Origin: Elmis aenea
Taxonomy: Eukaryota > Arthropoda > Insecta > Coleoptera > Elmidae
Length of the DNA stretch: 64,000 nt
Assembly (NCBI GenBank): GCA_947652605.1
Contig: OX393576.1
Span: 11,310,575-11,374,574, forward strand
Direction of reading: 5' to 3'
The translations under genes and the position numbers were made by a program. The notes below the pieces were generated by a model. It was not told the DNA's origin and did not search any database. It saw only the letters and a program-made list of their open reading frames with translations. Below, piece after piece: positions 1 to 10,280 of the stretch. Each line of letters begins with the position of its first letter. The stretch's first letter is position 1.

Positions 1-2
1 TC

Positions 3-434
3 ATCCTTACAGACGGCACCGGAAAGAGGATTGATTTCCCGTTTAAACTTAGTCGTCTGGCGAGGTCCAGTCTTTATGTTTGTTTTACTAGCCCCAACAA
101 AACCCTCCAAGTACTTATAAGTACCAAATTTGATCATTCGAATGCTTATTTCTTCTTTTTTTTTTGTTTGTACGTTACTATAAACGCGGCCGTATATTGC
201 GAAAATTTGTGCCAATCTTTTGAACAAAAGCTATTAGACCAGTGTTTTTGCATTTTATGCCAATATTGGCTTACAAATTTCGACGGAAATTCTGTGGATT
301 TGGCGGATACTAGTCAGGATGGGAATCGTTATGCTGTTTGTGTGACGAAAAATCACTACGGAAATGTAGTTCACTTTGATTTTATGCCCATTTTACGTTC
401 ATTTCACAAGAATTTGTTATGGTTTCGTAAGTAA
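3..434 (+). CDS. Possible terminal exon of an unidentified gene, cut by the window edge
   Basis: A reading frame is open from the window edge to TAA at 432-434, 143 codons, which is long for DNA this AT-rich. Bases 1-12 look like a splice acceptor (pyrimidine-rich, ending TTACAG), so the exon could begin at base 13. AATAAA lies at 468-473, about 35 bases after the stop, as expected for a 3' end, and a foldback element begins at 505. I do not recognise the protein, and a T-run gives it a phenylalanine stretch near 150-165. The opposite strand is also open here: an ATG at 137 (minus) reads 42 codons to a GTAAGG donor-like site at 10-5. Only one strand, or neither, can be real. Orientation is inferred from the acceptor plus poly(A) signal. 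Confidence 0.22.
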   Translation: MLTDGTGKRIDFPFKLSRLARSSLYVCFTSPNKTLQVLISTKFDHSNAYFFFFFCLYVTINAAVYCENLCQSFEQKLLDQCFCILCQYWLTNFDGNSVDLADTSQDGNRYAVCVTKNHYGNVVHFDFMPILRSFHKNLLWFRK

Positions 435-467
435 TCACACAAAAATATACCAACAGCAGGCAGTGTT

Positions 468-473
468 AATAAA
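468..473 (+). promoter_or_regulatory. Candidate polyadenylation signal AATAAA
   Basis: The canonical hexamer sits about 35 bases past the stop of the open frame at the left edge. AATAAA is common by chance in AT-rich DNA, so it counts only with the ORF and the acceptor-like start. Confidence 0.2.
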
Positions 474-504
474 ATTCTTAAGGCTTCAACAACCTTAGGA
501 AATA

Positions 505-1073
505 TACAGGGTGTTTCTTAAATATTGCGAAAAAAATCGGGAGGTGATTCCTTATCGAAAATTAAGGGGGTATTTCTTATAAATTCTTTACCGTAGACGT
601 CTCCTTTCGGAGTTACCTACACCCCCCTAAAGGGCAGCAGTAAAAATAGGTTTTTATTTTATTTCTCAAATTTGAATACATGTAGGAGAATGATATTTGG
701 TAGATGTTTTATACTTATTAAAAGGTTTCCCTAGTATTATTTTCAATCATCTCCCAAACTTTTAACCCACCAAAACATTCTGATAAAAAAACCAACAGGG
801 GTCGCACTTTTCAACCCCCTGTGAAGGTGGGAGATGATTAAAAATAATACTATAGGTAACCTTTTAACAAGTATAAAACATCTACCAAATATCTTTCTCC
901 TACCTCCTACATTTACCCAAATTTGAGAATTAACATGAAAACTTAATTTTACCGCCCCTCTTTAAGGGGGTGTAACTCCAAAAGGAGACGTCTAAGGAAA
1001 ACATTTTATATGAAACACCCCCTTAATTTTCGATAAGTAATCACCTTCCGAAGTTTTTCGCAATATTTAAGAA
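505..1073. mobile_element. Palindromic foldback MITE, TA-flanked CAGGGTG type, right tip lost
   Basis: The left end reads TATACAGGGTGTTTCTTAAA. The sequence from there to about 775 reappears inverted from about 830 to 1073, leaving a loop of roughly 50 bases (for example, GGTAGATGTTTTATACTT near 700 against AAGTATAAAACATCTACC near 868). The right arm stops just short of the expected CACCCTGTATA, so the last dozen bases are missing. There is no coding capacity. TA flanks and these termini fit a non-autonomous Tc1/mariner-group element; the family assignment is inference. Confidence 0.8.
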
Positions 1074-1480
1074 TATTCAAAATTTAATTTAAAATTGAGC
1101 AGTTTTTGCGCATTTTTAATTTCATTTGGTAAAATAAAACATTGGTTTATCTGTTTGCCTTTTAAATCAATTGCCGATATGTCCGCTTCGTCTTTATTCT
1201 ACAGCATTATGTAATTTGTTAGAAAAATTGTCCAATATATTGTATATTTATATTTTTAATATTTTGTAATAATTTAAACTGTTGTTAATTTTTTAGTTAC
1301 TTGTTAAAAATGTTGCATTTTACTCTGTCATTTTGGCACATATATCAATTGGCACTGAAACCTCACCTATGGGACCGGCTTTTTCGTATATTTTTATTAA
1401 AATCAATAGTTTTGCAAATATCCTAAACAAATTGTCTGTTTTTTTTTTTATACAAACATTTCTAAAAACAACTGAAATGT
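1074..1480. other. AT-rich sequence without recognised features
   Basis: I see no gene, RNA or repeat boundary here. Overlapping short ORFs on both strands reflect base composition. Confidence 0.5.
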
Positions 1481-2760
1481 TTTTCATGAAACAGGTATTC
1501 ATTATAGCTTTGAATATAAGTTGAAAAAATTCTATTTTGTTTAAATAGCTGAATAATATTTTTATTAGCAAAATTGAAGTGGTCAGCTCTACCCCATTCG
1601 CGGTGAAGTTGACTGCCCACATTTTTTTTTTTACTTGAATGGGCTAGAATAGGGCTGTTCAACTTCTATATGAGGGCTGGCCATTTTTTTCCTCCAAAGT
1701 TTTAGCGGGCCACTGTTGAGTATAATTCTTTAATTCTAATAGGCGAAACGAAATGTCATGTATGTATATATCGTCTTAACAGTTAAGTTGAATAATTTTT
1801 TCTAAGATGATTGAAGGCCACAAAAGTTCTTTCGCGAGCCTGCCAGTTGAACGCCCTAAAGTTATAAATTCTAAAATCGTAAATGGTGTAGGCTGCGATC
1901 TCTATTGGTGACATTTTCTACTAATATATTGTACCAGGAGCACATAAAGGAGGTGGCAAGAACGCTACGACATATGCGACTATTACAACCCACGTGTTAA
2001 AAAGAAACAAACAACGCCGCGCATTTCTAGACTACATATAAGCATCAACGTCCGATAGAAAATCTATCTCTTTCTAACTCATCAACAATGTGGCGTACAT
2101 TTGATGTCCGTATTTCAAGCAAATTTACATTCATTCAACCATAACAGCTGATCTTAAATGCTTTTAAAAAGTTAAATTTTAGCCTTAATAACGTGATTCA
2201 GGACAAAATAAGAAATATTTGCCTTATAAACTTAAATAATCTTTCAATAAATGCAAAATTCGAAACATAAATTGAGAAAAGTTCAGCTTTACGAAACACG
2301 CGGCAATTTCAAATATTTAAAGTACTTGTTATTTTTCTCATACGACTATTTTCTATTTCGACTATTTTTTAAATCATAATTATTTATCCTTAGTTAGTTG
2401 AAATAATGATTAAAAAGTTAATAAAACGTGTGAATGGAATTTTATGCCATTTTTTTAAATTACAATATTTTTACTACAGTCTGTGGGGGGAATTTTATAA
2501 TGTCAAATATTTAACTACTTATTACTTTTCTCATGCCCTCGACTATTTTTTAAATAACAATTATTCACCCTCAGTTGGTTGAACTAGTGATTAAAAAGTT
2601 TTGAATAAAATGTGTGAATGGAATTTTATAAATTTTTTTAAAATTACAATACTTTGGCTGTAGTCGTTATCTCCATATTATCTAAACATTTTAAAGACAG
2701 CCTAAATAATGCATTTTCAGCTAAAGTTTGCTCAAAAGGGCCTAAAACAGCTCTTTAAAG
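1480..2760. repeat. Direct-repeat copy A of a diverged segmental duplication (partner 6188-7320)
   Basis: The stretch matches 6188-7320 in the same orientation and order, beginning near TGAAACAGGTA and ending near CTAAATAATGCATTTTCAG. Both copies share a small hAT-like repeat, the motif TCTACCCCA-TCGCGGTGAAG, and a GC-richer block near 1930-2080 (partner 6650-6790). Copy A carries an internal tandem duplication of about 175 bases (about 2306-2485 and 2486-2660) that copy B has only once. Substitutions and small gaps are scattered throughout, so the copies are old. It could be two copies of one unrecognised transposon rather than a genomic duplication. Confidence 0.75.
1651..1857. mobile_element. 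Short hAT-like repeat (AGGGCTGT-CAACT termini), copy 1
   Basis: Ends are AGGGCTGTTCAACTTC and the inverted form CAGTTGAACGCCCT. The interior carries GCGGGCCAC-type sequence shared with copies at 3314-3526 and 6369-6578. CAGGGCTGTCCAACT with its inverse is a layout typical of non-autonomous hAT elements. No 8-bp target duplication is visible. This copy lies inside the segmental duplication and was duplicated with it. Confidence 0.55.
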
Positions 2761-3060
2761 TTTTCAGAAACGTTACAATTGTATAATAACCTTGCATTTT
2801 TGTTGACTACAGTTTGAACTTTTGCAATGGTTTCCATATTTTCTAGTACCTAATCTTAAAAACACCATAAGCAATGCATTTCGAGCTTAAGTTTGTTCTA
2901 AAACGGCATGAAACAATTTTTTACAGCTCTTCAAAATATATTTGACAAAAACTCAAAAGTTATGCAATGGTCGCCATATTTTCAGAAAATGTTAAAGATA
3001 CTAGAAGCAATGCAAAAATATCTTTTCTTTGTTTAAAAACGACCTAAAATAGTTTTCTTC
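2661..3060 (+). repeat. Diverged tandem array of ~130-150 bp units
   Basis: About three successive units share the order GCAATGGT(TTC/CGC)CATATTTTC, then AAGCAATGCA, then AAGTTTG-TC-AAA and a C(C/A)TRAAACA block. They start near 2661 (diverged), 2818 and 2955. The first unit overlaps the end of the segmental duplication. Drift is heavy, so unit borders are approximate. It resembles a decayed satellite or internal transposon subrepeats. Confidence 0.5.
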
Positions 3061-3313
3061 AAATATGTAACTGTAATCCAAGTGCATAGACTCACATTTA
3101 TATTTTGTTAAACTTCGATTTTTTCTTTGGTTTTATTTTATTTTAAAGAAGAAGTAATGTATTTTATTCTTTATTTAGTTTAGTTTTTTTTTCTCACTCT
3201 TCAAATTTAAAAAAAATGTTCAAAAATGTATTTAGGTTGCGCTTTTCTTAACATAAATTCGAATGTTTTACAGTAGGTTTTAGTTAATAAAAATGTTAAC
3301 GACACTCCAGGTT

Positions 3314-3526
3314 CAGGGCTGTCCAACTTCTATATTAATGCGGGCCATTTTTTCTACTCTTAAGTTTTAGCGGGCCACAATGGAGTATAAATTCTTATAG
3401 GCTAAACGCAATGTTATGTATAAATCGAGTAAAGGGTTAAGTTGAATAATTTTTTGTAAGATGTTCGGCGACAAAATATCTTTCGCGGGCTGGATGTGGC
3501 CCGTGGACCGCCAGTTGGACAGCCCT
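3314..3526. mobile_element. Short hAT-like repeat (CAGGGCTGTCCAACT termini), copy 3
   Basis: This is the best preserved of three copies: it starts CAGGGCTGTCCAACTTC and ends CAGTTGGACAGCCCT, a clean terminal inverted repeat of about 14 bases. It is about 213 bp long and too short to code. No target duplication of 8 bp can be seen, so either the flanks have drifted or the ends are slightly trimmed. Confidence 0.6.
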
Positions 3527-4538
3527 TCGTTAGAATATTGACAATTTCGAGTATCATAATTAAGGTAAGCATTAGAACCCATAATAAACCATTAAAAAAA
3601 TTATAACTTTGTTTTAATAAACAGCAAATTATTAATGTTTTAGTTCAGAAATGACGAACTAAACCCCTTTTTACGGCTCCAACCAAGAAACTGATAGACA
3701 GACGAACATAGTGTTTCTAAGAGAAAAAATGATCTTGATTTTGATAAATTATTCAATAAATTATAGCAAATGACATGCCAAAGCTACAAAAATATTTAAG
3801 TTGCTTTTAGCAAATTGTACTTGCACGTTAGATCAATATATTTTTTGTTGTAACGGAAATATGAACCGGAACTTGTAGACATCTAAAAGCTTAGCTCTCA
3901 TTTTTCTTACTCTGTACAAACCAGGCAATTTGTGCAGACATAGACGGAGCAAATACAATTTTCGAACATTAAAGCATTCCCAATGCTGTCCGTTTCAATA
4001 AAACTTTGTGTTGGTAAGTATCCAGAGTCCAGGGATCTTTATTTATTTCAGGACGAAGTAAAAGTTCCGTACGCGTTTTATTGCTTTATTTTCAGCTTCC
4101 GTCAGGGTCCATCTGATATCGCTATTAAAATGTTTTGTCTTTGAGTGTCTACTATGAAAGTTTCGCGACATGATAAAAGTATTTTTAATGATCATGACCT
4201 TATTGTCCATTAGGACCCTGATTTGTAAATTTATTTGAGAGGTACTTTAAAACTTTTTTTTTGCCATCGTACATGCAAGGATATGGCGCCAAGACGTCCG
4301 TTTATATTGATTATTACAAGTATTAGCCAATAAGTAGGTAGGTACCAGATTTTGTACTGATATTGCATTAATGCATTCCTTGCAAATTACACTGTATTAT
4401 TAAGAATTGTTAAAATTAAGGACAAATTCGATTAGTAGAAAATAAGTTATAGATAAAACACAAAAACCAATATAAAAGTAATGCCAATATTAGTCGACCA
4501 AATTATTTCTAAGCCTCTGTAGCAACTGATACAATATA
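3527..4538. other. AT-rich intergenic or intronic sequence, nothing recognised
   Basis: I find no coding exon, RNA gene or element end in this stretch. Confidence 0.5.
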
Positions 4539-5160
4539 CATGGTGTTTCACTTTTCCATGGGACACTGTTGCTATCTCCGTAAATAATGAAAATACAAGG
4601 TTAGTTAAATGGGACAAAAGTTAGCTATTTAGGAGTGAATTTTAAACAAGATCTTGTTTTGTTAAAAGTTCCATCGCTTGCGTGATTTAACGAAAAAACC
4701 GAAATTGATCCACATTTTAAACTTAAATATCTCGGCTATTGTTGCGAATACACAAAAACGCCAGAAGAAAAATGTTTTGCAGATTTTGTTTGCTATAAGA
4801 TACCGATAGTCAGATTTTTATTTGTAAATTACCGTCCGAGACATTTGACAAAACAACTTTTTTTTAATGGCAGTCGTAGTAGGTAATGACTAAGATTTAA
4901 AGATAATTTTTTTGTCTTTACAATGATATAATATTTTATATGTCTATTTTCAAAAATAAGCGAAATAACCTAAAAAATGCAAAATCTTGCGTTAAAAACT
5001 ATAAATGACTTCATTTGTTTTATTTCGACCTTTTAAACAAAACAAGATCTTGTTTAAAATACACTCCTAAATAGCTAACTTTTGTCCCATTTAACCAACG
5101 TTGTATTTTCATTATTTACGGAGATAGCAATAGTGTCCCATGGAAAAGTGAAACACCCTG
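4539..5160. mobile_element. Palindromic foldback element, complete, TA-flanked
   Basis: Left arm CATGGTGTTTCACTTTTCCA is mirrored by TGGAAAAGTGAAACACCCTG at the right end, both flanked by TATA. Long arms follow; for example AACAAGATCTTGTTTTGTT (about 4653) is mirrored by AACAAAACAAGATCTTGTT (about 5038). It is about 622 bp long with no ORF. The left tip has one substitution (CATGGTG for CAGGGTG). Non-autonomous; TA flanks point to the Tc1/mariner group. Confidence 0.82.
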
Positions 5161-5162
5161 TA

Positions 5163-6187
5163 TAATGTGCACAATTTTTCCTTACAGCATTTATGTTTTT
5201 CTTAATATACTATTTTCTACTTAGCAGTTTGGTGTTTGCTGCATAGTATTTTAGTATTATTTTAAAAAAGCATTTTGGTATTCTTTATAAAACGTTCGTT
5301 TTTTTTTTTAATCAACATTAAATTCCTATTCTTACTTTAACCAATGTGTAGTTTAAAGCCAAGATTTTTTACAAAGTGTAACTATTCGGAAAGTAAACTT
5401 ATAGTAACATGCGATTTTCACAATAATAACGAAAAATAATAAATATCAGTTCAACTTTTATTGGAAACGTAACACCATCTTAAACCGATACAACTTTATA
5501 TTAAATCAATAAGAAAACCTTTCTAACAAGATACGATGCCTTTATTATGTCAAAGATATAAACTTTTTATTAAAGATATTTGTTTGTGGATCTAACACAA
5601 TACCCAATTAGGTATAATTTTTATAATTTCACATTTTTTTAAATCGAGGTATAGTTTATGCTAGTACACTTTAATTTACCGAATTAAATGAAATTAAGCA
5701 GGTGTGAATCTACTAAAATATTACTTATGAATAAAAATATTAAATATCTGTGTGCCGAAATTTATCTTTTATTTATTTTGGACACCATACAGTTAAGCTA
5801 CAGAAATATTAAAAATTGAATCGGAAAATGGATGACACAAATCAATTGTACAGAACAAGTTATAAGTGCAATTGGTTTTTAATCCTTTCGAACTAAAAAT
5901 GCTTTGCAAAGTACAAGTGTAGCCAAATTTTAAGTAATTTTTGATGATTTCCGTTGTAATAGTAAGCAAAAACGTTATAAAAATATCTTTGTGAGAGTAG
6001 TGACTTTTCGTTAAGATGACAACTTCAAACAACTTTTACACAATAAGAAAGTCTGTTCAGAAAAAGTTTTACTTTGATGCGTACATGTACTAGTTCAAAC
6101 AAATTAATAAATTTAAAGGACAAAAATACTTTTTTAAAGGTTCATTACAAGTTAAATTATTGTGTTTAAACATGCTCTGTTGATTTA
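5163..6187. other. AT-rich sequence, nothing recognised
   Basis: No feature is supportable. A 79-codon minus-strand frame (5793-6032) has no recognisable domain or splice context and was not called. Confidence 0.5.
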
Positions 6188-7320
6188 TTTTTATGAAACA
6201 GGTAAACGTTATAGTTTTGAATATAGTTAAGTTGAAAATATTCTATTCTGTTTACTTATAGAACTGAAAAATATTTTTATTAGCAAAATCAAAGCGGTCA
6301 ACTCTACCCCAATCGCGGTGAAGCTGACTGCCAACATAATTCTTTTTTGTACATGAATGGGCTAGAACAGGGTTCTTCTACTTCTATATGAGTGCTGGCC
6401 ATTTTTCCCTCCAAAATTTTAGCGGGCCACTATTAAGTATAATTCTATTAGGCGAAACGAAATTTTATGTACATTTCGTCTTAAGGGTTAAGTTGAATGA
6501 TTTTTTGTAAGGTGTTTGGAGGCCACAAAAGTTCTGTCGCGGGCCGTGTGTGGCCCGCGGCCTTCCAGTTGAACACTTACGTTATAAATAATAAAATCGT
6601 AAATGGTGTAGGCTGCGATCTCTATTGGTGATATTTTCTACTAATATTTTGTATCAGGAGCACATAAAGGAGGTAACTAGAACGCTACGACATATGCGAC
6701 TGTTACAACCTACGTAGTAAAAAGAAACAAACAGCGTCTTGCATTTCTGGACTAGATATAAGCACCAACGTCCGACAGAAAATCTATCTCCTTCTAACTC
6801 ACCAACAATGTAGCGTACATTAGATGTCCGTATTTCAAGCAAATTTACATTCATTCAACCATAACAGCTGATCTTAAATGATTTTAAATAGTTAAATTTT
6901 AGCCTTAATAACGCTATTCAGGGTAAAATAAGAATCATTTGCATCATAAACTTAAATAATCTTTCAATAAATGCAAAATTCAAAACATAAATTGAGAAAA
7001 GTTCAGCATCACGAAACACGCGCTAATTTCAAATATTTAAACTACTTATTACTTTTCTCATACCTTCGACTGTTTTTTAAATAACATTTATTTACCCACA
7101 GTTAGTTACAATAATGATTAAAAAGTTTTGAATAAAACTTGTGAATGAAATTTTGTTTTTTTTTTAAATTTACAAGATTTTAGTTAGTCTTTGGGGAAAA
7201 TTTTACAATTGGCTCCATATTATCTAAATTTTTTTAAGACACCCTAAATAATGCATTTTCAGATAAAGTTAGCTCAAAAAGGCCTAAAACACGTTTTCAA
7301 AATTTTTATAATTCCAGTTT
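6188..7320. repeat. Direct-repeat copy B of a diverged segmental duplication (partner 1480-2760)
   Basis: It is collinear with the first copy: same lead-in (TGAAACAGGTA), same small hAT-like repeat, same CATATGCGACT block, same ending (CTAAATAATGCATTTTCAG). It lacks the ~175-bp internal tandem seen in copy A and is therefore shorter. I recognise no coding sequence; the 66-codon minus-strand frame here is not conserved intact in copy A. Confidence 0.75.
6369..6578. mobile_element. Short hAT-like repeat, copy 2 (decayed ends)
   Basis: This occupies the same position as the copy at 1651-1857 within the duplicated segment. Its ends have drifted (AGGGTTCTTCTACTTC and CAGTTGAACACTT), while the interior GCGGGCCAC and GTGTGGCCCGCGG blocks remain clear. 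Confidence 0.5.
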
Positions 7321-8257
7321 TTCCTTTAATTTGATGTTCAATTTATGCTAGTTTAAATAAAATATTTATTAAAAATGGAAAAAGTGCATATACTATAGCC
7401 TTTACGTTCTTTTTAAGGTGAAACTTTAACCAAACCTTATCTGAGAATGAAACTATTTGCTTTAAAATGTTTCAAAAACAGTAATTTGTCAAAAAATCAA
7501 TAATTTTGCTAATGGACTTATAGTTACGTACTAAAATATTAAAAAATTATTCAATGCAAAAAGGTTATAAATTCGTTCAGAAACAGATTAAAAATATTCT
7601 TAACAGTTTTTAAAGTTTGCCAAGCATAGGGTATGTCGATATATGTATAGGTACTATATTTTTTTGTAAATATTAAAATTTTTGCCATAGGCATATGGTT
7701 ATAAAACAAACAGATTAAGTACATAGTTTATAATAAATTATTTCAACGAAATGTAATAATCTTTTCAAAGTTAAAGATTTATTAAAAATTTTGTCACGTT
7801 ATAGTAACACGCATAAAATGCAACAGTGGCATTATAAAATTGCACTGGTAAATTTAGGCATTACCAATAAAAGTACACTAAGTGCCATCTAGTGGTAGCC
7901 TAAAACACTATATATAAAGTAATCTAAGTTTCCTACCAAAGCTAAAACGTTTACAGAGTAGATAAAAGAAAACTGTGTTGCTGATGCAATTTACAGGATT
8001 GGTAATGGTCTACGATACAGTTTTACCCAAGCTACAAACCGAAAGCTTCTTATAAAGCCTTCAGCTTGATGTTAGTGCGTCTATTCGCTACTAGGGTACT
8101 AGTAAACTGCGATTACGTAACAATCCTGCTGATTACGATTAGTTAGCGGCACATTACAAACAATAACAATACATTTCAAATATGTATTTAACGCATTAGT
8201 TTCATTTCTAGCATTATGAAAAAAAAATCTCTGGAGTAATTTCAATAATTCCCTATA
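7321..8257. other. AT-rich sequence, nothing recognised
   Basis: No coding or element termini were identified before the foldback element that follows. Confidence 0.5.
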
Positions 8258-8878
8258 CAGCGTGTGTATAAATTGGCGGAAGCGCTACACGTGACGTTAT
8301 TCTTCGTAAAATTCTAAGTCGAAAATCTTGATACAAAAATGTTGTACCATGCTTCCTATGACCTCAGGAACTATTTAAAGAAACAAAAATTTGGCAGCAT
8401 TGCATCCATCCATTGATTTGCGTTTGGACATTTTTTTATCAGCAATTTTTACTTAGGTATTTATAATATTTGTTCGAACTGAAAGCCTTTAGTTCGTAAA
8501 CATAGCTGCAAACTTTTAGGTATCATCTAACACAAACTAGACATGATTACGAGAAAAACAGAGATGACAACTAATGACAATGTTGCCATATGTATTATTT
8601 TCATTCAAATCAGTCATTAACATATTTTCAACACCAATTTTTGAAAGGAAAAACACAACATCTAGGCAAAAATATTATTCGAAATTTATTTTTATTCCAA
8701 TTCGCAGCTTTTTCATTAACAAATATTACATAACAACGCTTTTTAAAGGACTGAATGTCGAAACTTTCTTGCAGACATAGAAAGGATGGTACAACATTTT
8801 CGTATTAAGATTTTCGACTTGGAATTTCACGAAAAACATCGCCACGTGTAGCGCATCCGCCAATTTATACACACCCTG
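8258..8878. mobile_element. Foldback element (AATTGGCGGAAGCGCTACACGTG type), full length
   Basis: Left end CAGCGTGTGTATAAATTGGC is mirrored by GCCAATTTATACACACCCTG, with TA on both sides (8256-8257 and 8879-8880). Inside the arms, AAGTCGAAAATCTTGATACA (about 8320) is mirrored by the TAAGATTTTCGACTT block near 8805-8820. It is about 621 bp long; the 68-codon ORF at 8574 is not recognised. A second copy at 42302-43344 lacks its left tip and is split by a hAT MITE. Confidence 0.82.
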
Positions 8879-8965
8879 TATAGGGATTTTTTCCCGAAAA
8901 GTCTAAGAACATGAACATATAGATTAGCAGTCGAATTTTGGGTAACTTAAAAACATTATTATTGC

Positions 8966-9060
8966 ACAGGGTGTCTGCTAAAAGGGTTCCGTAACTTAGT
9001 TTAGATTCAGAAGAAAAACCAATAAAAAAATCTCATAAACGTGTGAGCTTCCTTACCAAG
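8966..9060 (+). mobile_element. Isolated left end of a CAGGGTG-type element
   Basis: The end reads CACAGGGTGTCTGCTAAAAG. No matching inverted right end is visible downstream, so this is a one-ended relic; its length is a guess. Confidence 0.35.
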
Positions 9061-10278
9061 ACTCGTAACATTTTGTAATAATTATTGATTGTACTACATT
9101 TAAGACTTCATTTCGAATTGTGTTCCGCAAAGCAATAGAACGGGTTTCGTCAGATATTGGGGAAAAAAATAAAGAACTTAATTACTTGATAGTTTAATAC
9201 TTATGTTAAAATTGCTCTAATAACCGCATATAAGTTAAGTTTATCCAACGAAGTACAGAAATTTCGCACATTTCAATGTAAAAAGGTGGCAAAGTTTTTC
9301 TGTTAAGACTACATCTCTTCAAATGTCGCACTAGTTTTATGAAATTGGGGAGATATATGTTGGCGTAGAGCTTTTGAATGCAATATTTATCATTATCAAA
9401 GGAACTATTGGCAAAAAGTTTGTCTTACGTGCTTAGTAACCGATGGTCAACGTTTTCTTTTTTGTCTAGACGAGCTTAAGACGAGAACTTGTTAGTTTTG
9501 CCATCGATACTGGAGCACAATCGCTTGATTTTATAAATTGCTTAGGTGAAACGAGATCGCCACAAATTTCACGGGACAAGGGATCGAATGTCCAACAATA
9601 AAACTACAGTTTTAAGTAATACAAGCTTCACTTTAAGTTTTTACGCGAATGTTAATCCTGCGTTCATTATATTTTTAAAAATAGACTACAAGCCACTCTT
9701 ATGGAATATTATTTAAATGCAAAAGTGTGTTTAGCATATAATTTTTTTTCTTAATAAGATAGTAGCTTTAAACCGTTTTTTTTAAATTTTGTTACACCAT
9801 ATTTTACAAATTACTAACACACTGTTGTAACTATTACTTAAATTAGCAAAATTGCTTTTCCCAATTTAGTTGTTTAAGAAGAAAAACTATATTTGCCTAA
9901 AATTAATTTGGTAAGCAGTAAAAAACTGTCCTAATAAACTGTTCAAAATGTTTCACAGCTTAGTAGTTAGTATGGGTCTCTTTCCCGGCATTTCACTGGC
10001 ACTCGATTTAGCAAAGAACTTGTGCAATGTTAATTGTTTCTATATGTTTTTGAAACATCATGACGAATATTTGATTTTTAGACGTTTATTAATGCACTCA
10101 AAAAATTTAACGAATATAGGAGCTGACGAATATAGAGGTTTTACTGTATTTAGGTTTAATAAGACCCTTTTAATTTAAAAAGAGTAGTATACAATTTTAA
10201 TGCTTAACAGTTAACACCAATAGTGTAGTCTGTAATTGGTTTTCGAATGGACCATATTATTTTTAAGCAATAAAAGTT
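9061..10278. other. AT-rich sequence, nothing recognised
   Basis: A 76-codon plus-strand frame at 9948-10178 has no recognisable domain and no splice or poly(A) support. Confidence 0.5.
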
Positions 10279-10280
10279 TA

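Noticed and set aside
3314..3526. Attempt to find an 8-bp target duplication for the AGGGCTGT repeat
   Set aside because: Flanks (TCCAGGTT and CGTTAGAA or shifted versions) do not match, so superfamily assignment rests on termini only.
9948..10178. 76-codon plus-strand ORF
   Set aside because: No recognisable domain, no splice or poly(A) context; length is within chance for the number of frames scanned.
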